Assembly (NCBI RefSeq): GCF_009856625.1
Contig: NZ_CP047241.1
Span: forward strand, 2,852,001-2,916,000
Length of the DNA stretch: 64,000 bases
DNA from: Aquitalea denitrificans
Lineage (GTDB): Bacteria; Pseudomonadota; Gammaproteobacteria; Burkholderiales; Chromobacteriaceae
Direction: 5' to 3'
Position numbers and translations under genes: made by a program. Below are positions 43,042-51,292 of this stretch, in pieces (position 1 is the first letter of the stretch; every line of letters begins with the position of its first letter). A model generated the notes under the pieces. It saw only the letters and a list, made by a program, of their open reading frames with translations. It searched no databases and was not told the origin of the DNA.

Positions 43042-43728
43042 TCAGAGCCCATCTTGCCATTTAATGGACGCATGCGAACCATCGCAGAAAGGCTTGTTAC
43101 TGGAAGCGCCACAGCGGCACAAGGTCATGCGCTCCCGTGCCGGATAAGATTTCCCGCCCTCTACTTCAAGTGCATCGGCGGCCTTGACCCACAAGGCCGC
43201 GGAACAGCCCAGCTTGGGGTCTTCCAGCAAATGTATGGACTGGGTATCCGGTTCTTTGCTGATCTGTTGCTGCGAGCGCATGTCCCATACTTTCAAACGT
43301 CCGGCCGGACAGTGTTCTGCTTCGCGCACAGCCAGGGCTACCGACTCTGCATCTACCTGTTCGACCAGGCCCCATATCTTGCCGCCTGCATCGCAAAAAC
43401 GGGCGAATGCACAGAGCTTTTCCGCATCCGACAAAGCAACAACCGGCCCTTCTTGCAATTGGGCTTGCTCGAAATAGTCAGCGCGTGTTGCTTCATCCCG
43501 GCCCTCGAAATTGATCAGCCGATGACTACCATCGCAGTAGGGCTTATGGGCTGAGTGACCACAACGACACAGCGAGCTTCCTTCCTCCTGCAAGGGAAAG
43601 CTTTTCCCTTCGTGGTAGCTCCAGGACAAACCTTGTTCATTCGGCTGAATAAACAATTGGGTAATTTGCGTTGCGCCAACCACACGATACGGGCCGTTGG
43701 GCAAAACGGTAATTTTCAATGGTTTCAT
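43042..43728 (-). CDS. Double CDGSH-type iron-sulfur protein
   Basis: The 228-residue protein has two CDGSH motifs: CRCGHSAHKPYCDGSH near residues 54-69 and CRCGASSNKPFCDGSH near residues 201-216. Each supplies the three-Cys/one-His ligands of a [2Fe-2S] cluster. Between them a segment with CAFARFCDAGGKIW and CPAGRL resembles a further Fe-S-associated region. The start at MKPLKITVLPNGPYRV has AGGA eight bases upstream; 35 upstream codons are rejected. Bacterial members are of unclear function, possibly electron transfer or cluster handling. Confidence 0.88.
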   Translation of the reverse strand: MKPLKITVLPNGPYRVVGATQITQLFIQPNEQGLSWSYHEGKSFPLQEEGSSLCRCGHSAHKPYCDGSHRLINFEGRDEATRADYFEQAQLQEGPVVALSDAEKLCAFARFCDAGGKIWGLVEQVDAESVALAVREAEHCPAGRLKVWDMRSQQQISKEPDTQSIHLLEDPKLGCSAALWVKAADALEVEGGKSYPARERMTLCRCGASSNKPFCDGSHASIKWQDGL

Positions 43729-43856
43729 GAAGTTTTCCTGCGCTGTGTGACCAAAACAGTCAGCATTATGTAATTGCCCCTTAGTACAGTAACTGGGCCA
43801 AGTCGCAGGAATAACAAAGACTTTTCTGGTCAACCATTGTGAAATTACATCCCCAT

Positions 43857-43886
43857 CAAAAAGCCGGCCACATGGGCCGGCTTTTG
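43857..43886 (-). terminator. Terminator after clpB
   Basis: The nine-base-pair stem AAGCCGGCC/GGCCGGCTT with a five-base loop lies about 20 bases past the clpB stop, with A/T runs on both sides. Confidence 0.82.
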
Positions 43887-43906
43887 TACTCCAGGCATTT
43901 ACTCAA

Positions 43907-46486
43907 TCAATCAAAGACGAGTTGCCCGTTACGCACCCCGACCATGATGGTCGCCTTGGGCGGATATTTTCCCGCCAGAATGCTCTTGGCCAGCGGGTTT
44001 TCCAGCTCGTTCTGGATGGCACGCTTGAGCGGGCGTGCACCATACACCGGATCGAAGCCTGCCTCGGACAACAAGGACAAAGCCTCTTCGCTGATTTGCA
44101 GGTTCAGCTCCAGCTTGGTCAGACGGCTTTCCAGACCCTTGAGCTGGATGCGGGCAATCGCCTTGATGTTCTTCTCATCCAGCCCGTGGAACACCACCAC
44201 TTCGTCGATACGGTTGATGAACTCCGGGCGGAAGTGTGACTTGACCTCGGCCATCACCGCCAGCTTGATCACCTGATAGTCATCCGTCGCCATCGCCTGG
44301 ATCTGCTGACTACCCATATTCGAGGTCATCACCACTACCGTGTTCTTGAAGTCCACGGTACGGCCCTGGCCATCGGTCAGGCGGCCGTCATCCAGCACTT
44401 GCAGCAGGATGTTGAACACATCCGGATGCGCTTTTTCCACCTCGTCCAGCAGGATCACGCTATACGGTTTGCGCCGCACCTGCTCGGTCAGATAACCGCC
44501 CTCCTCATAACCCACATAGCCGGGAGGCGCGCCGATCAGCCGTGCCACCGAGTGCTTCTCCATGTACTCGGACATGTCGATGCGGATCAGGTGTTCCTCG
44601 CTGTCGAACATGAAGCCGGCCAGCGTCTTGCACAGTTCGGTCTTGCCCACACCGGTCGGCCCGAGGAACAGGAAGGAACCATAGGGCTTGTTCGGATCGG
44701 CCAAGCCGGAACGCGAACGACGGATGGCATCCGCCACCGCACGTACCGCTTCGTCCTGCCCTACCACGCGCTGGTGCAACACGTCTTCCATGCGCAGCAG
44801 TTTTTCCCGCTCGCCGGTCAGCATTTTCGATACCGGAATACCGGTGGCACGGCTGATGACTTCGGCAATTTCCTCGGCACCCACCTGGGTACGCAGCAGG
44901 CGGTTGGGCTTGTTGTCTGCGCCGGCGTCAGCCGCTTCGGCTTCGCGCAGCTGCGCTTCCAGCTGTGGCAGCTTGCCGTATTGCAGTTCGGCCAGTTTTT
45001 GCCAGTCACCCTTGCGCTTGAGGTCCTCCATGTCCACCTTGAGGCGGTCGATTTCCTCCTTGATGGTCTGGCTGCCTTGCGCGGCGGCTTTCTCTGCCTT
45101 CCAGATTTCCTCCATGTCGGCGTATTCACGCTGCAAACGCTGGATTTCGTCTTCAATCAACTGCAGACGCTTCTGGCTGGCCTCGTCGGTTTCCTTGTTG
45201 ACCGCTTCGCGTTCGATCTTCAACTGGATCAGGCGGCGGTCCAGCTTGTCCATGGCTTCCGGCTTGGAGTCCAGCTCCATCTTGATGCGGCTGGCGGCTT
45301 CGTCGATCAGGTCGATGGCCTTGTCCGGCAGGAAGCGATCGGTGATATAGCGGTTGGACAGCTCGGCTGCTGCCACGATGGCCGGGTCGGTAATGTCCAC
45401 ACCGTGGTGGATTTCATACTTCTCCTGCAGGCCACGCAGAATGGCGATGGTGTCCTCCACCGTCGGCTCATTCACCAGCACCTTCTGGAAGCGGCGCTCC
45501 AGTGCGGCATCCTTTTCGATGTACTTGCGGTATTCGTCCAGGGTGGTGGCACCAATGCAGTGCAGCTCGCCACGCGCCAGCGCCGGTTTGAGCATATTGC
45601 CGGCATCCATCGCGCCATCGGCCTTGCCCGCCCCCACCAGAGTGTGGATTTCGTCGATGAAGATCAGCGTCTGGCCGTCGTCCTTGGACAAGTCATTCAG
45701 CACGGCTTTCAGGCGCTCTTCGAATTCGCCACGGAATTTGGCACCGGCAATCAGCGCGGCCAGGTCCAGCACCAGCAGACGCTTGTTCTTCAGGCTGTCC
45801 GGTACTTCGCCGTTGACGATGCGCTGGGCCAGCCCTTCGACAATGGCGGTCTTGCCCACGCCCGGTTCGCCAATCAGCACCGGGTTGTTCTTGGTACGGC
45901 GCAGCAGCACCTGAATGGCGCGGCGGATTTCATCATCGCGGCCAATCACCGGGTCCAGCTTGCCGTTACGGGCGCGTTCGGTCAGGTCGGTGGTGTACTT
46001 TTTCAGTGCCTCGCGCTGGCTTTCCGCATCCTGACTGCCCACGGTCTGGCCGCCACGCACCGCCTGGATGGCCGCCTGAATGGCGTTGTGATTACCGCCA
46101 TGTTCTTTCAGCAGGCGGCCGGTTTCGCCCTTGTCCTGCGACAGGGCGGACAGGAAGGACTCGCTGGAGATGTATTCATCGCCCTGCTTGGTGGCGATTT
46201 TGTCGGTGACATTGAGCAGATTGCCCAGATCGCGCGACACGGTAATTTCACCATTGCCGCCCTGCACCTTGGGCAGACGCTGGATGGCCGCCTTCAGCGC
46301 CAGCTTGAGGGCAGGTGTATTGACACCCGCCCGCGCCAGCAGGCCGCCAATACCGCTGTCGTTATCGTCCATCATGGTCAGCAGCAGGTGTTGTGCTTCG
46401 ATATAAGCATTGTCTTCAGCCAGCGCCATGCTTTGTGCATCACCCAGGGCTTGCTGGAATTTTGTGGTCAGTTTTTCGAATCTCAT
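43907..46486 (-). CDS. clpB: ATP-dependent disaggregase ClpB
   Basis: ClpB is the heat-shock AAA+ hexamer that, with DnaK, pulls proteins out of aggregates. The 859 residues have the N-terminal Clp repeat domain, the first ATPase domain (GEPGVGKTAIVEGLAQ), a long coiled-coil middle domain (about 400-530) and the second ATPase domain (GPTGVGKTELCKTLA). No ClpP-binding loop is present, as expected. The ATG is preferred to a TTG one codon upstream. A sigma-32-type promoter lies about 100 bases upstream. Confidence 0.98.
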   Translation of the reverse strand: MRFEKLTTKFQQALGDAQSMALAEDNAYIEAQHLLLTMMDDNDSGIGGLLARAGVNTPALKLALKAAIQRLPKVQGGNGEITVSRDLGNLLNVTDKIATKQGDEYISSESFLSALSQDKGETGRLLKEHGGNHNAIQAAIQAVRGGQTVGSQDAESQREALKKYTTDLTERARNGKLDPVIGRDDEIRRAIQVLLRRTKNNPVLIGEPGVGKTAIVEGLAQRIVNGEVPDSLKNKRLLVLDLAALIAGAKFRGEFEERLKAVLNDLSKDDGQTLIFIDEIHTLVGAGKADGAMDAGNMLKPALARGELHCIGATTLDEYRKYIEKDAALERRFQKVLVNEPTVEDTIAILRGLQEKYEIHHGVDITDPAIVAAAELSNRYITDRFLPDKAIDLIDEAASRIKMELDSKPEAMDKLDRRLIQLKIEREAVNKETDEASQKRLQLIEDEIQRLQREYADMEEIWKAEKAAAQGSQTIKEEIDRLKVDMEDLKRKGDWQKLAELQYGKLPQLEAQLREAEAADAGADNKPNRLLRTQVGAEEIAEVISRATGIPVSKMLTGEREKLLRMEDVLHQRVVGQDEAVRAVADAIRRSRSGLADPNKPYGSFLFLGPTGVGKTELCKTLAGFMFDSEEHLIRIDMSEYMEKHSVARLIGAPPGYVGYEEGGYLTEQVRRKPYSVILLDEVEKAHPDVFNILLQVLDDGRLTDGQGRTVDFKNTVVVMTSNMGSQQIQAMATDDYQVIKLAVMAEVKSHFRPEFINRIDEVVVFHGLDEKNIKAIARIQLKGLESRLTKLELNLQISEEALSLLSEAGFDPVYGARPLKRAIQNELENPLAKSILAGKYPPKATIMVGVRNGQLVFD

Positions 46487-46583
46487 CAAAAGGCTCCCTC
46501 AAAACAAGATTTTGATCTGTTTGCAATATTTGCTCATTGCTACACATCCTGCCCGACCAGAAAATGCAGCTGTATTGTCCCTG

Positions 46584-46611
46584 ATATGGTGGCAGTTCTG
46601 GCCGCCACAAG
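46584..46611 (-). promoter_or_regulatory. Candidate sigma-32 (RpoH) promoter of clpB
   Basis: The minus strand reads CTTGTG, 14 bases, CACCATAT. The -10 matches seven of eight positions of CCCCATnT-type RpoH sites, and the -35 matches CTTG. The spacer length is the same as in the tig and lon candidates. Confidence 0.68.
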
Positions 46612-46660
46612 TCGTGGCATGCGGTTTTCTCATGGCTTAACCCACAATAGCCATAAACGG

Positions 46661-46687
46661 AAAAAGCCGGATATCCGATCCGGCTTT
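46661..46687 (-). terminator. Terminator after the chemoreceptor gene
   Basis: AAAGCCGGAT/ATCCGGCTTT with a five-base loop lies about 20 bases after the stop. On the minus strand it is followed by TTTCCG. Confidence 0.8.
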
Positions 46688-46709
46688 CTACACGGGAACT
46701 GGCCGATTG

Positions 46710-48740
46710 TCAGGTCCTGAAGGCGCGGACCTCTTCCTTCAGCGAGTCAGCGAGTCCTGCCATGTGGCGGGCAGTCTCGGCGGAGCGTTCGGCAGCCTGG
46801 TTGCTGGTTTCCGCCTGGCTGGCCACAGAACTCACCCGCTCGGCCATCTGTTCGACAATGCCGCGCTGCTGTGACAGTTCGCGGTTGATACGCTGTACCA
46901 CTTCCATGGCACGGCGCGAGTCCTCCACGATAGAGCCGATGGCCTGCCGCGCAGCCGAGGTGATGGCTGCGCCTTCAGATGCCTGCACCACGGATTGGCG
47001 CATGGATTTGACCGCGCCATCAGTCGCGTCCTGGATCTTGCTGATCATGCCGCTGATTTCCTGGGTAGAAACGCTGGTGCGCTCCGCCAGCTTGCGCACT
47101 TCGTCTGCCACCACGGCAAAACCACGACCCATCTCGCCCGCACGCGCAGCCTCGATGGCCGCATTCAGCGCCAGCAGATTGGTCTGATCGGCAATATCGT
47201 GAATCACGTTGACGATGGCAGTAATCTGCTTGGCACTGCTTTCCAGCGTGGTCAGGCTGTCGGCAGCCTCGGCCAGCGTGGCAGAAATATGGCTGACACC
47301 ATCTACCGCAGCAACCAGGCTCTCACTCCCCTCCATCGCGGCTTCACTGGATGCACGGGCGGCGTCGCTGGCTTCGCCCGCCACTTTTTCTATCTGTGCC
47401 ACACCGGCAATCAGCATGCCGGTTTGCTCTGACATGGCCTGAGCACTGATACGTTGCTCGCCGGAGCTGGACGCAGCCGCGCCCGCTTTGTCGGACAGCT
47501 CCTGAGCGGCATGGTCCAGATCAACTGCATGCGAGCTGGTCCGGTTCAGTGCCTGCTGGAAACTGTCCAGCAAACCGTTCATCGCTTCTGCAACCTGCCC
47601 CACCTCGTCCTTGCGGTTGACGGCAAGGCGTTGTGTCAGGTCGCGGCTGTCACGAATACTGCCGACTTCCTTCACCAGTTGCTGAACCGGTTTTGCTACC
47701 AGACGGTGGGTAAACAACAAAAGGGACAAAGCAAGAATGACCAGCAGCAAGCCGGCCCCTCCGGCCAGCCACAGTAGCAACTGGCGATTTTCCTGTTGCA
47801 GTTCGCTGCGGGTTTCATTGCTGACTATCATCCAGCCCCAAGGCTTGTAAGTGGCGTAGGACAGCATGTGGTCTGCCGGACCGGCTTCACCGGGCAGCTT
47901 GGTGATCTGGCTACCCTGGCCAGCAGCCATCATGTTATTGGCGTAGGGTTGACCAGCTGCATCGACGTCCTTGCTAACCGGCCTTCCTGACAGTTTTGGA
48001 TGCTGCACATACTGACCGTAAGTCTTGGAATTCTTGTCAATGTCAATGATATCCACATGGCCACTTTCGCCCAGCTTGACCTTTGACAAGCGCACCAGCA
48101 AACCGGCAATGCCCTCGGTAGCGCCAACACCGACAAAGGTGGCACCGATCACATGCTGGGTCGCATCCTTGATTGGGCTATAGCTGGTAATGTAATCGCG
48201 GCCATACAGATCCACCCGGCCAGCATAGTTTTCACCATTCATCAGCTGGGTGTAGGCAAGACTGTTGTGATCAAGCTTGCTGCCCAGCGCACGACCACCA
48301 TCTTCTTTCAATACCGAAGTGGCAACACGGATGAATTCATCACCATCCCGCACAAACAGGGTTGCCACATTGCCGGTTTTGGAGGAGAAGCGGTCAACAA
48401 TATCATTGTTGCCATTGACAGCCATATTGCCCAGCACCAGTGCCGGGGTTGGCGTACCAGCCACATCGATGCGGTTGGAAGGATTCAGCGAGAATGCACC
48501 GCCGATTTCACCCAGCAGCACTTTTTCAAACTGGCGGGTGGTGATTTTCAACGACTCGTTGAAAGCGTCAATCATATTAATGGACTGGGTGAGCAATTGC
48601 GCCTGCACCTTTTCAGTCCTCTCCTGCATCACCCTGCCGGTGAACAGATATAAGGGCAACATCAGTGCCATCGCCACTACAATCATCAAAACAACCTGGG
48701 TCGTTACCAGTCGTGACCCGATGCTCATGCCTCGCTTCAT
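46710..48740 (-). CDS. Methyl-accepting chemotaxis protein with Cache sensor domain
   Basis: The 676-residue receptor has an N-terminal membrane helix (about 15-38), a periplasmic Cache-type sensor domain (about 40-320; GRDYITSYSPIKDATQHVIGATFVGV is its clearest part), a second helix (about 325-348), HAMP, and the cytoplasmic signalling hairpin with the invariant tip NLLALNAAIEAARAGEMGRG and VVADEVRKLAERT. The start at MKRGMSIGSR follows GGAGG by nine bases; a GTG six codons upstream is rejected. The ligand is unknown. No che genes are nearby, so it feeds a pathway encoded elsewhere. Confidence 0.93.
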   Translation of the reverse strand: MKRGMSIGSRLVTTQVVLMIVVAMALMLPLYLFTGRVMQERTEKVQAQLLTQSINMIDAFNESLKITTRQFEKVLLGEIGGAFSLNPSNRIDVAGTPTPALVLGNMAVNGNNDIVDRFSSKTGNVATLFVRDGDEFIRVATSVLKEDGGRALGSKLDHNSLAYTQLMNGENYAGRVDLYGRDYITSYSPIKDATQHVIGATFVGVGATEGIAGLLVRLSKVKLGESGHVDIIDIDKNSKTYGQYVQHPKLSGRPVSKDVDAAGQPYANNMMAAGQGSQITKLPGEAGPADHMLSYATYKPWGWMIVSNETRSELQQENRQLLLWLAGGAGLLLVILALSLLLFTHRLVAKPVQQLVKEVGSIRDSRDLTQRLAVNRKDEVGQVAEAMNGLLDSFQQALNRTSSHAVDLDHAAQELSDKAGAAASSSGEQRISAQAMSEQTGMLIAGVAQIEKVAGEASDAARASSEAAMEGSESLVAAVDGVSHISATLAEAADSLTTLESSAKQITAIVNVIHDIADQTNLLALNAAIEAARAGEMGRGFAVVADEVRKLAERTSVSTQEISGMISKIQDATDGAVKSMRQSVVQASEGAAITSAARQAIGSIVEDSRRAMEVVQRINRELSQQRGIVEQMAERVSSVASQAETSNQAAERSAETARHMAGLADSLKEEVRAFRT

Positions 48741-49000
48741 CTGCTTCCACCTCCCCACTGCCGCACCCGTGATACAGGATTGTTTATTTATAATTCAGCA
48801 TCTTTTTGAAATACTGGCTTAATATCAGCGAATAAGCAAAATGCGCGAGAAACATGCAATTGTCAATCTGACTACACTTGCTTGCCTGTTTCCAACCTAG
48901 CAGGATTCGCGCCAATACAACTGGTACTGGGGACAGAGACACCTTTTCAACAGCATAGCCCGCTTTTACCGGACTGCCGCCACGCATGCCGGCATGAAAA
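48741..49000. other. Spacer between the chemoreceptor and selD
   Basis: No gene is seen here. On the minus strand, TATAAA (48787-48792) and TTGACA further upstream are possible promoter parts for the chemoreceptor, but the spacing is poor. No convincing sigma-28 flagellar-type promoter (TAAA-N15-GCCGATAA) was found; a GCTGATAT with no matching -35 is the nearest. Confidence 0.35.
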
Positions 49001-49023
49001 AAACCCGGCTCCAGGCCGGGTTT
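48997..49023 (-). terminator. Terminator after selD
   Basis: The stem AAACCCGGC/GCCGGGTTT with a five-base loop is followed on the minus strand by more than six T's, 20 bases past the selD stop. Confidence 0.87.
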
Positions 49024-49043
49024 ATGGCGGAATGCTGTGGTAC

Positions 49044-50084
49044 TCAATCCACCAGAATCTGCGGACTGCCCTTGCTTAAATGGCCGATGGCCCGGGCATA
49101 AGCGAAGCCAGCGGTATGGAATGCCGCCAGTACTGCATCTGCCTGCTCCGGTGCCACGGCAACCAGCAGGCCGCCGCTGGTTTGCGGATCAGCCATCAGA
49201 CGCTGCTGCCAGTCAGGAATACCGTCGGCAAACCGGATGTGCTGACCGAAACTGGCCTGGTTGCGCTCAATCGCGCCCGGGCCGTAGCCCTGTTCGGCAA
49301 AGGCCTGTGCCTCGCGAATCACCGGAACCTGTGACATGTCCACCCGCGCCTGCAAACCGGAACCCTTGCAGATTTCCAGCAAATGACCAAGCAGGCCGAA
49401 ACCGGTGACATCGGTCAGGGCATGTACACCGGGCATGCCGGCAAGCACAGAGCCGACCTTGTTCAATTGAGTGGTGGAGTCAATCAATGCCTGATAACCA
49501 GCCTCATTCAGCACGCCTTTCTTCATGGCCTGCGCCAGAATGCCCACACCCAGGCCCTTGCCCATGATCAACACATCACCATTCTGGGCATCGCAATTGC
49601 GCTTGAGCTGATCCGGGTGTACCACGCCAAGGGCAACCAGGCCATAAATCGGTTCGGGAGAATCAATGGAATGACCGCCGGCAATCGGGATGTCGGCATC
49701 AGCACACACAGCCTGACCACCATCCAGAATGGCACGAATGGTTTCCACTGGCAGCACGTTCACCGGCATGCCGACAATGGCCAGCGCCATGATGGGCGTA
49801 GCACCCATGGCATAGATATCAGACAGGGCATTGGTGGCGGCGATACGGCCAAAATCGAAGGCATCGTCGACAATCGGCATGAAAAAGTCGGTCGTTGCCA
49901 CGATGGCCTGCTGGTCGTTGAGACGGTAGACCGCGGCATCGTCACTGGTTTCCGTTCCAACCAGCAATTGAGGGAAAACCATTTTTTCACGGGCGCTAGA
50001 CAGGATGGACTCCAGCACCGAGGGAGCAATTTTGCAGCCGCAGCCACCACCGTGGGATAATTGCGTCAATCTGATTTCTGTCAT
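49044..50084 (-). CDS. selD: Selenide, water dikinase (selenophosphate synthetase)
   Basis: SelD makes selenophosphate, the selenium donor for selenocysteine and for 2-selenouridine in tRNA. The start at MTEIRLTQLSHGGGCGCK gives 346 residues, with the catalytic Cys15 and Lys18 equivalent to Cys17 and Lys20 of the E. coli enzyme; it uses cysteine, not selenocysteine. The ATP-binding DDAAVY and GGHSIDSPEPIYG segments are present. It is head-to-head with mnmH, whose product uses its selenophosphate. Confidence 0.96.
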   Translation of the reverse strand: MTEIRLTQLSHGGGCGCKIAPSVLESILSSAREKMVFPQLLVGTETSDDAAVYRLNDQQAIVATTDFFMPIVDDAFDFGRIAATNALSDIYAMGATPIMALAIVGMPVNVLPVETIRAILDGGQAVCADADIPIAGGHSIDSPEPIYGLVALGVVHPDQLKRNCDAQNGDVLIMGKGLGVGILAQAMKKGVLNEAGYQALIDSTTQLNKVGSVLAGMPGVHALTDVTGFGLLGHLLEICKGSGLQARVDMSQVPVIREAQAFAEQGYGPGAIERNQASFGQHIRFADGIPDWQQRLMADPQTSGGLLVAVAPEQADAVLAAFHTAGFAYARAIGHLSKGSPQILVD

Positions 50085-50103
50085 TTGAAGGGCCACTCCC
50101 ACA

Positions 50104-51144
50104 ATGCATTTCAAGGTCGCGAAGCTATCACAGCTGGGTCAGTTTGACGAGATTATCGACGTGCGCTCACCCGCCGAATTTGCCGAAGACCACTTGCCCG
50201 GAGCCATCAATTGCCCGGTGCTGGATGATGAAGAACGCATACAGGTGGGAACGCTGTACAAACAGGTCAGCCCGTTTGAAGCCCGCAAGCTGGGAGCGGC
50301 ACTGGTGGCACGTAATATTGCACACCATTTGCAGGAACGCTTCCATGACAAGCCCAAATCCTGGAAACCACTGATTTACTGCTGGCGCGGCGGGCAACGC
50401 TCTGCCTCCATGGCCATCATTTTCAGCCAGATAGGCTGGGCGGCTCATCAACTGGAAGGTGGCTACAAAAGCTATCGCCATCAAGTGCTGGAAGATCTGG
50501 CCACCTTGCCCGAGCAACTGCAGCTTAAAGTGATCTGCGGCCCAACCGGGTCGGGCAAGAGCCGGCTACTTGATGCACTGCAACGTACCGGCAGGCAGGT
50601 GCTGGACTTGGAAGCACTGGCGGCCCACCGCGGTTCGGTACTGGGCCGTCTGCCTGATCAGCCACAACCGTCACAGAAATGGTTTGACAGCAAACTGCAC
50701 CAGGCCATGCAGCAGTTGGATACCACGCACCCGGTATACATCGAATCCGAAAGCCGCAAGATCGGCCAGATCACGCTGCCGGACAGTTTGTTTAGCCGCA
50801 TGCATGCCAGCGACTGTCTGACCATGACCGTGCCGCTGGCAGAGCGGGTGCGCTTCCTGCTGGAAGACTATCCGTTTTACCTGCAGCAACCAGAGCGCCT
50901 GGTGACTCAGTTGGGTTTTCTCAAGGCCGTGCATTCCCGCGAGCAACTGCAGCACTGGCAGGAAATGATAGAACGCGGGGATTTTGCCAGCTTGGTGGAA
51001 GAACTGCTGGGCCAGCATTACGACCCCCTGTACAGCCGCTCCATGAATCGCCACTACAGCCGTCTTTCCCAGGCCGAACAGCTTGACCTCCAAAGCCTGA
51101 CACCGGCCGCGCTGGATACAGTGGCCCGCCATCTGCCTCAATAA
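50104..51144 (+). CDS. mnmH: tRNA 2-selenouridine synthase
   Basis: MnmH (SelU, YbbB) replaces sulfur by selenium at C2 of U34 in certain tRNAs, through a geranylated intermediate. The 346 residues have an N-terminal rhodanese domain with active-site Cys93 in YCWRGGQRS and a C-terminal P-loop domain with Walker A GPTGSGKS at residues 146-153. It is divergent from selD with only 19 bases between the two start codons, and mnmC follows on the same strand, so this is a wobble-uridine modification cluster. Confidence 0.94.
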   Translation: MHFKVAKLSQLGQFDEIIDVRSPAEFAEDHLPGAINCPVLDDEERIQVGTLYKQVSPFEARKLGAALVARNIAHHLQERFHDKPKSWKPLIYCWRGGQRSASMAIIFSQIGWAAHQLEGGYKSYRHQVLEDLATLPEQLQLKVICGPTGSGKSRLLDALQRTGRQVLDLEALAAHRGSVLGRLPDQPQPSQKWFDSKLHQAMQQLDTTHPVYIESESRKIGQITLPDSLFSRMHASDCLTMTVPLAERVRFLLEDYPFYLQQPERLVTQLGFLKAVHSREQLQHWQEMIERGDFASLVEELLGQHYDPLYSRSMNRHYSRLSQAEQLDLQSLTPAALDTVARHLPQ

Positions 51145-51248
51145 CAAAAGCATAATCAGGCATGGCGATAAATACCGGGCTTACGGCTTTTAACAGTAAA
51201 AGCGCTCATTTCCCGGCTGATACGCAGATACCGCACAGACGAAAGGGG

Positions 51249-51254
51249 TAGAAT
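51249..51254 (+). promoter_or_regulatory. Possible -10 element for mnmC
   Basis: TAGAAT lies about 40 bases before the mnmC ATG. There is no clear -35 box 17 bases upstream, so it is a weak candidate. Confidence 0.3.
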
Positions 51255-51292
51255 ACTGACCTTCTTCGCGCCTCTTTCGCACGCACGCAAGC

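Noticed and set aside
48741..48880. A sigma-28 flagellar-type promoter for the chemoreceptor
   Set aside because: Only a partial -10 (GCTGATAT) was found, without the TAAA -35 element.
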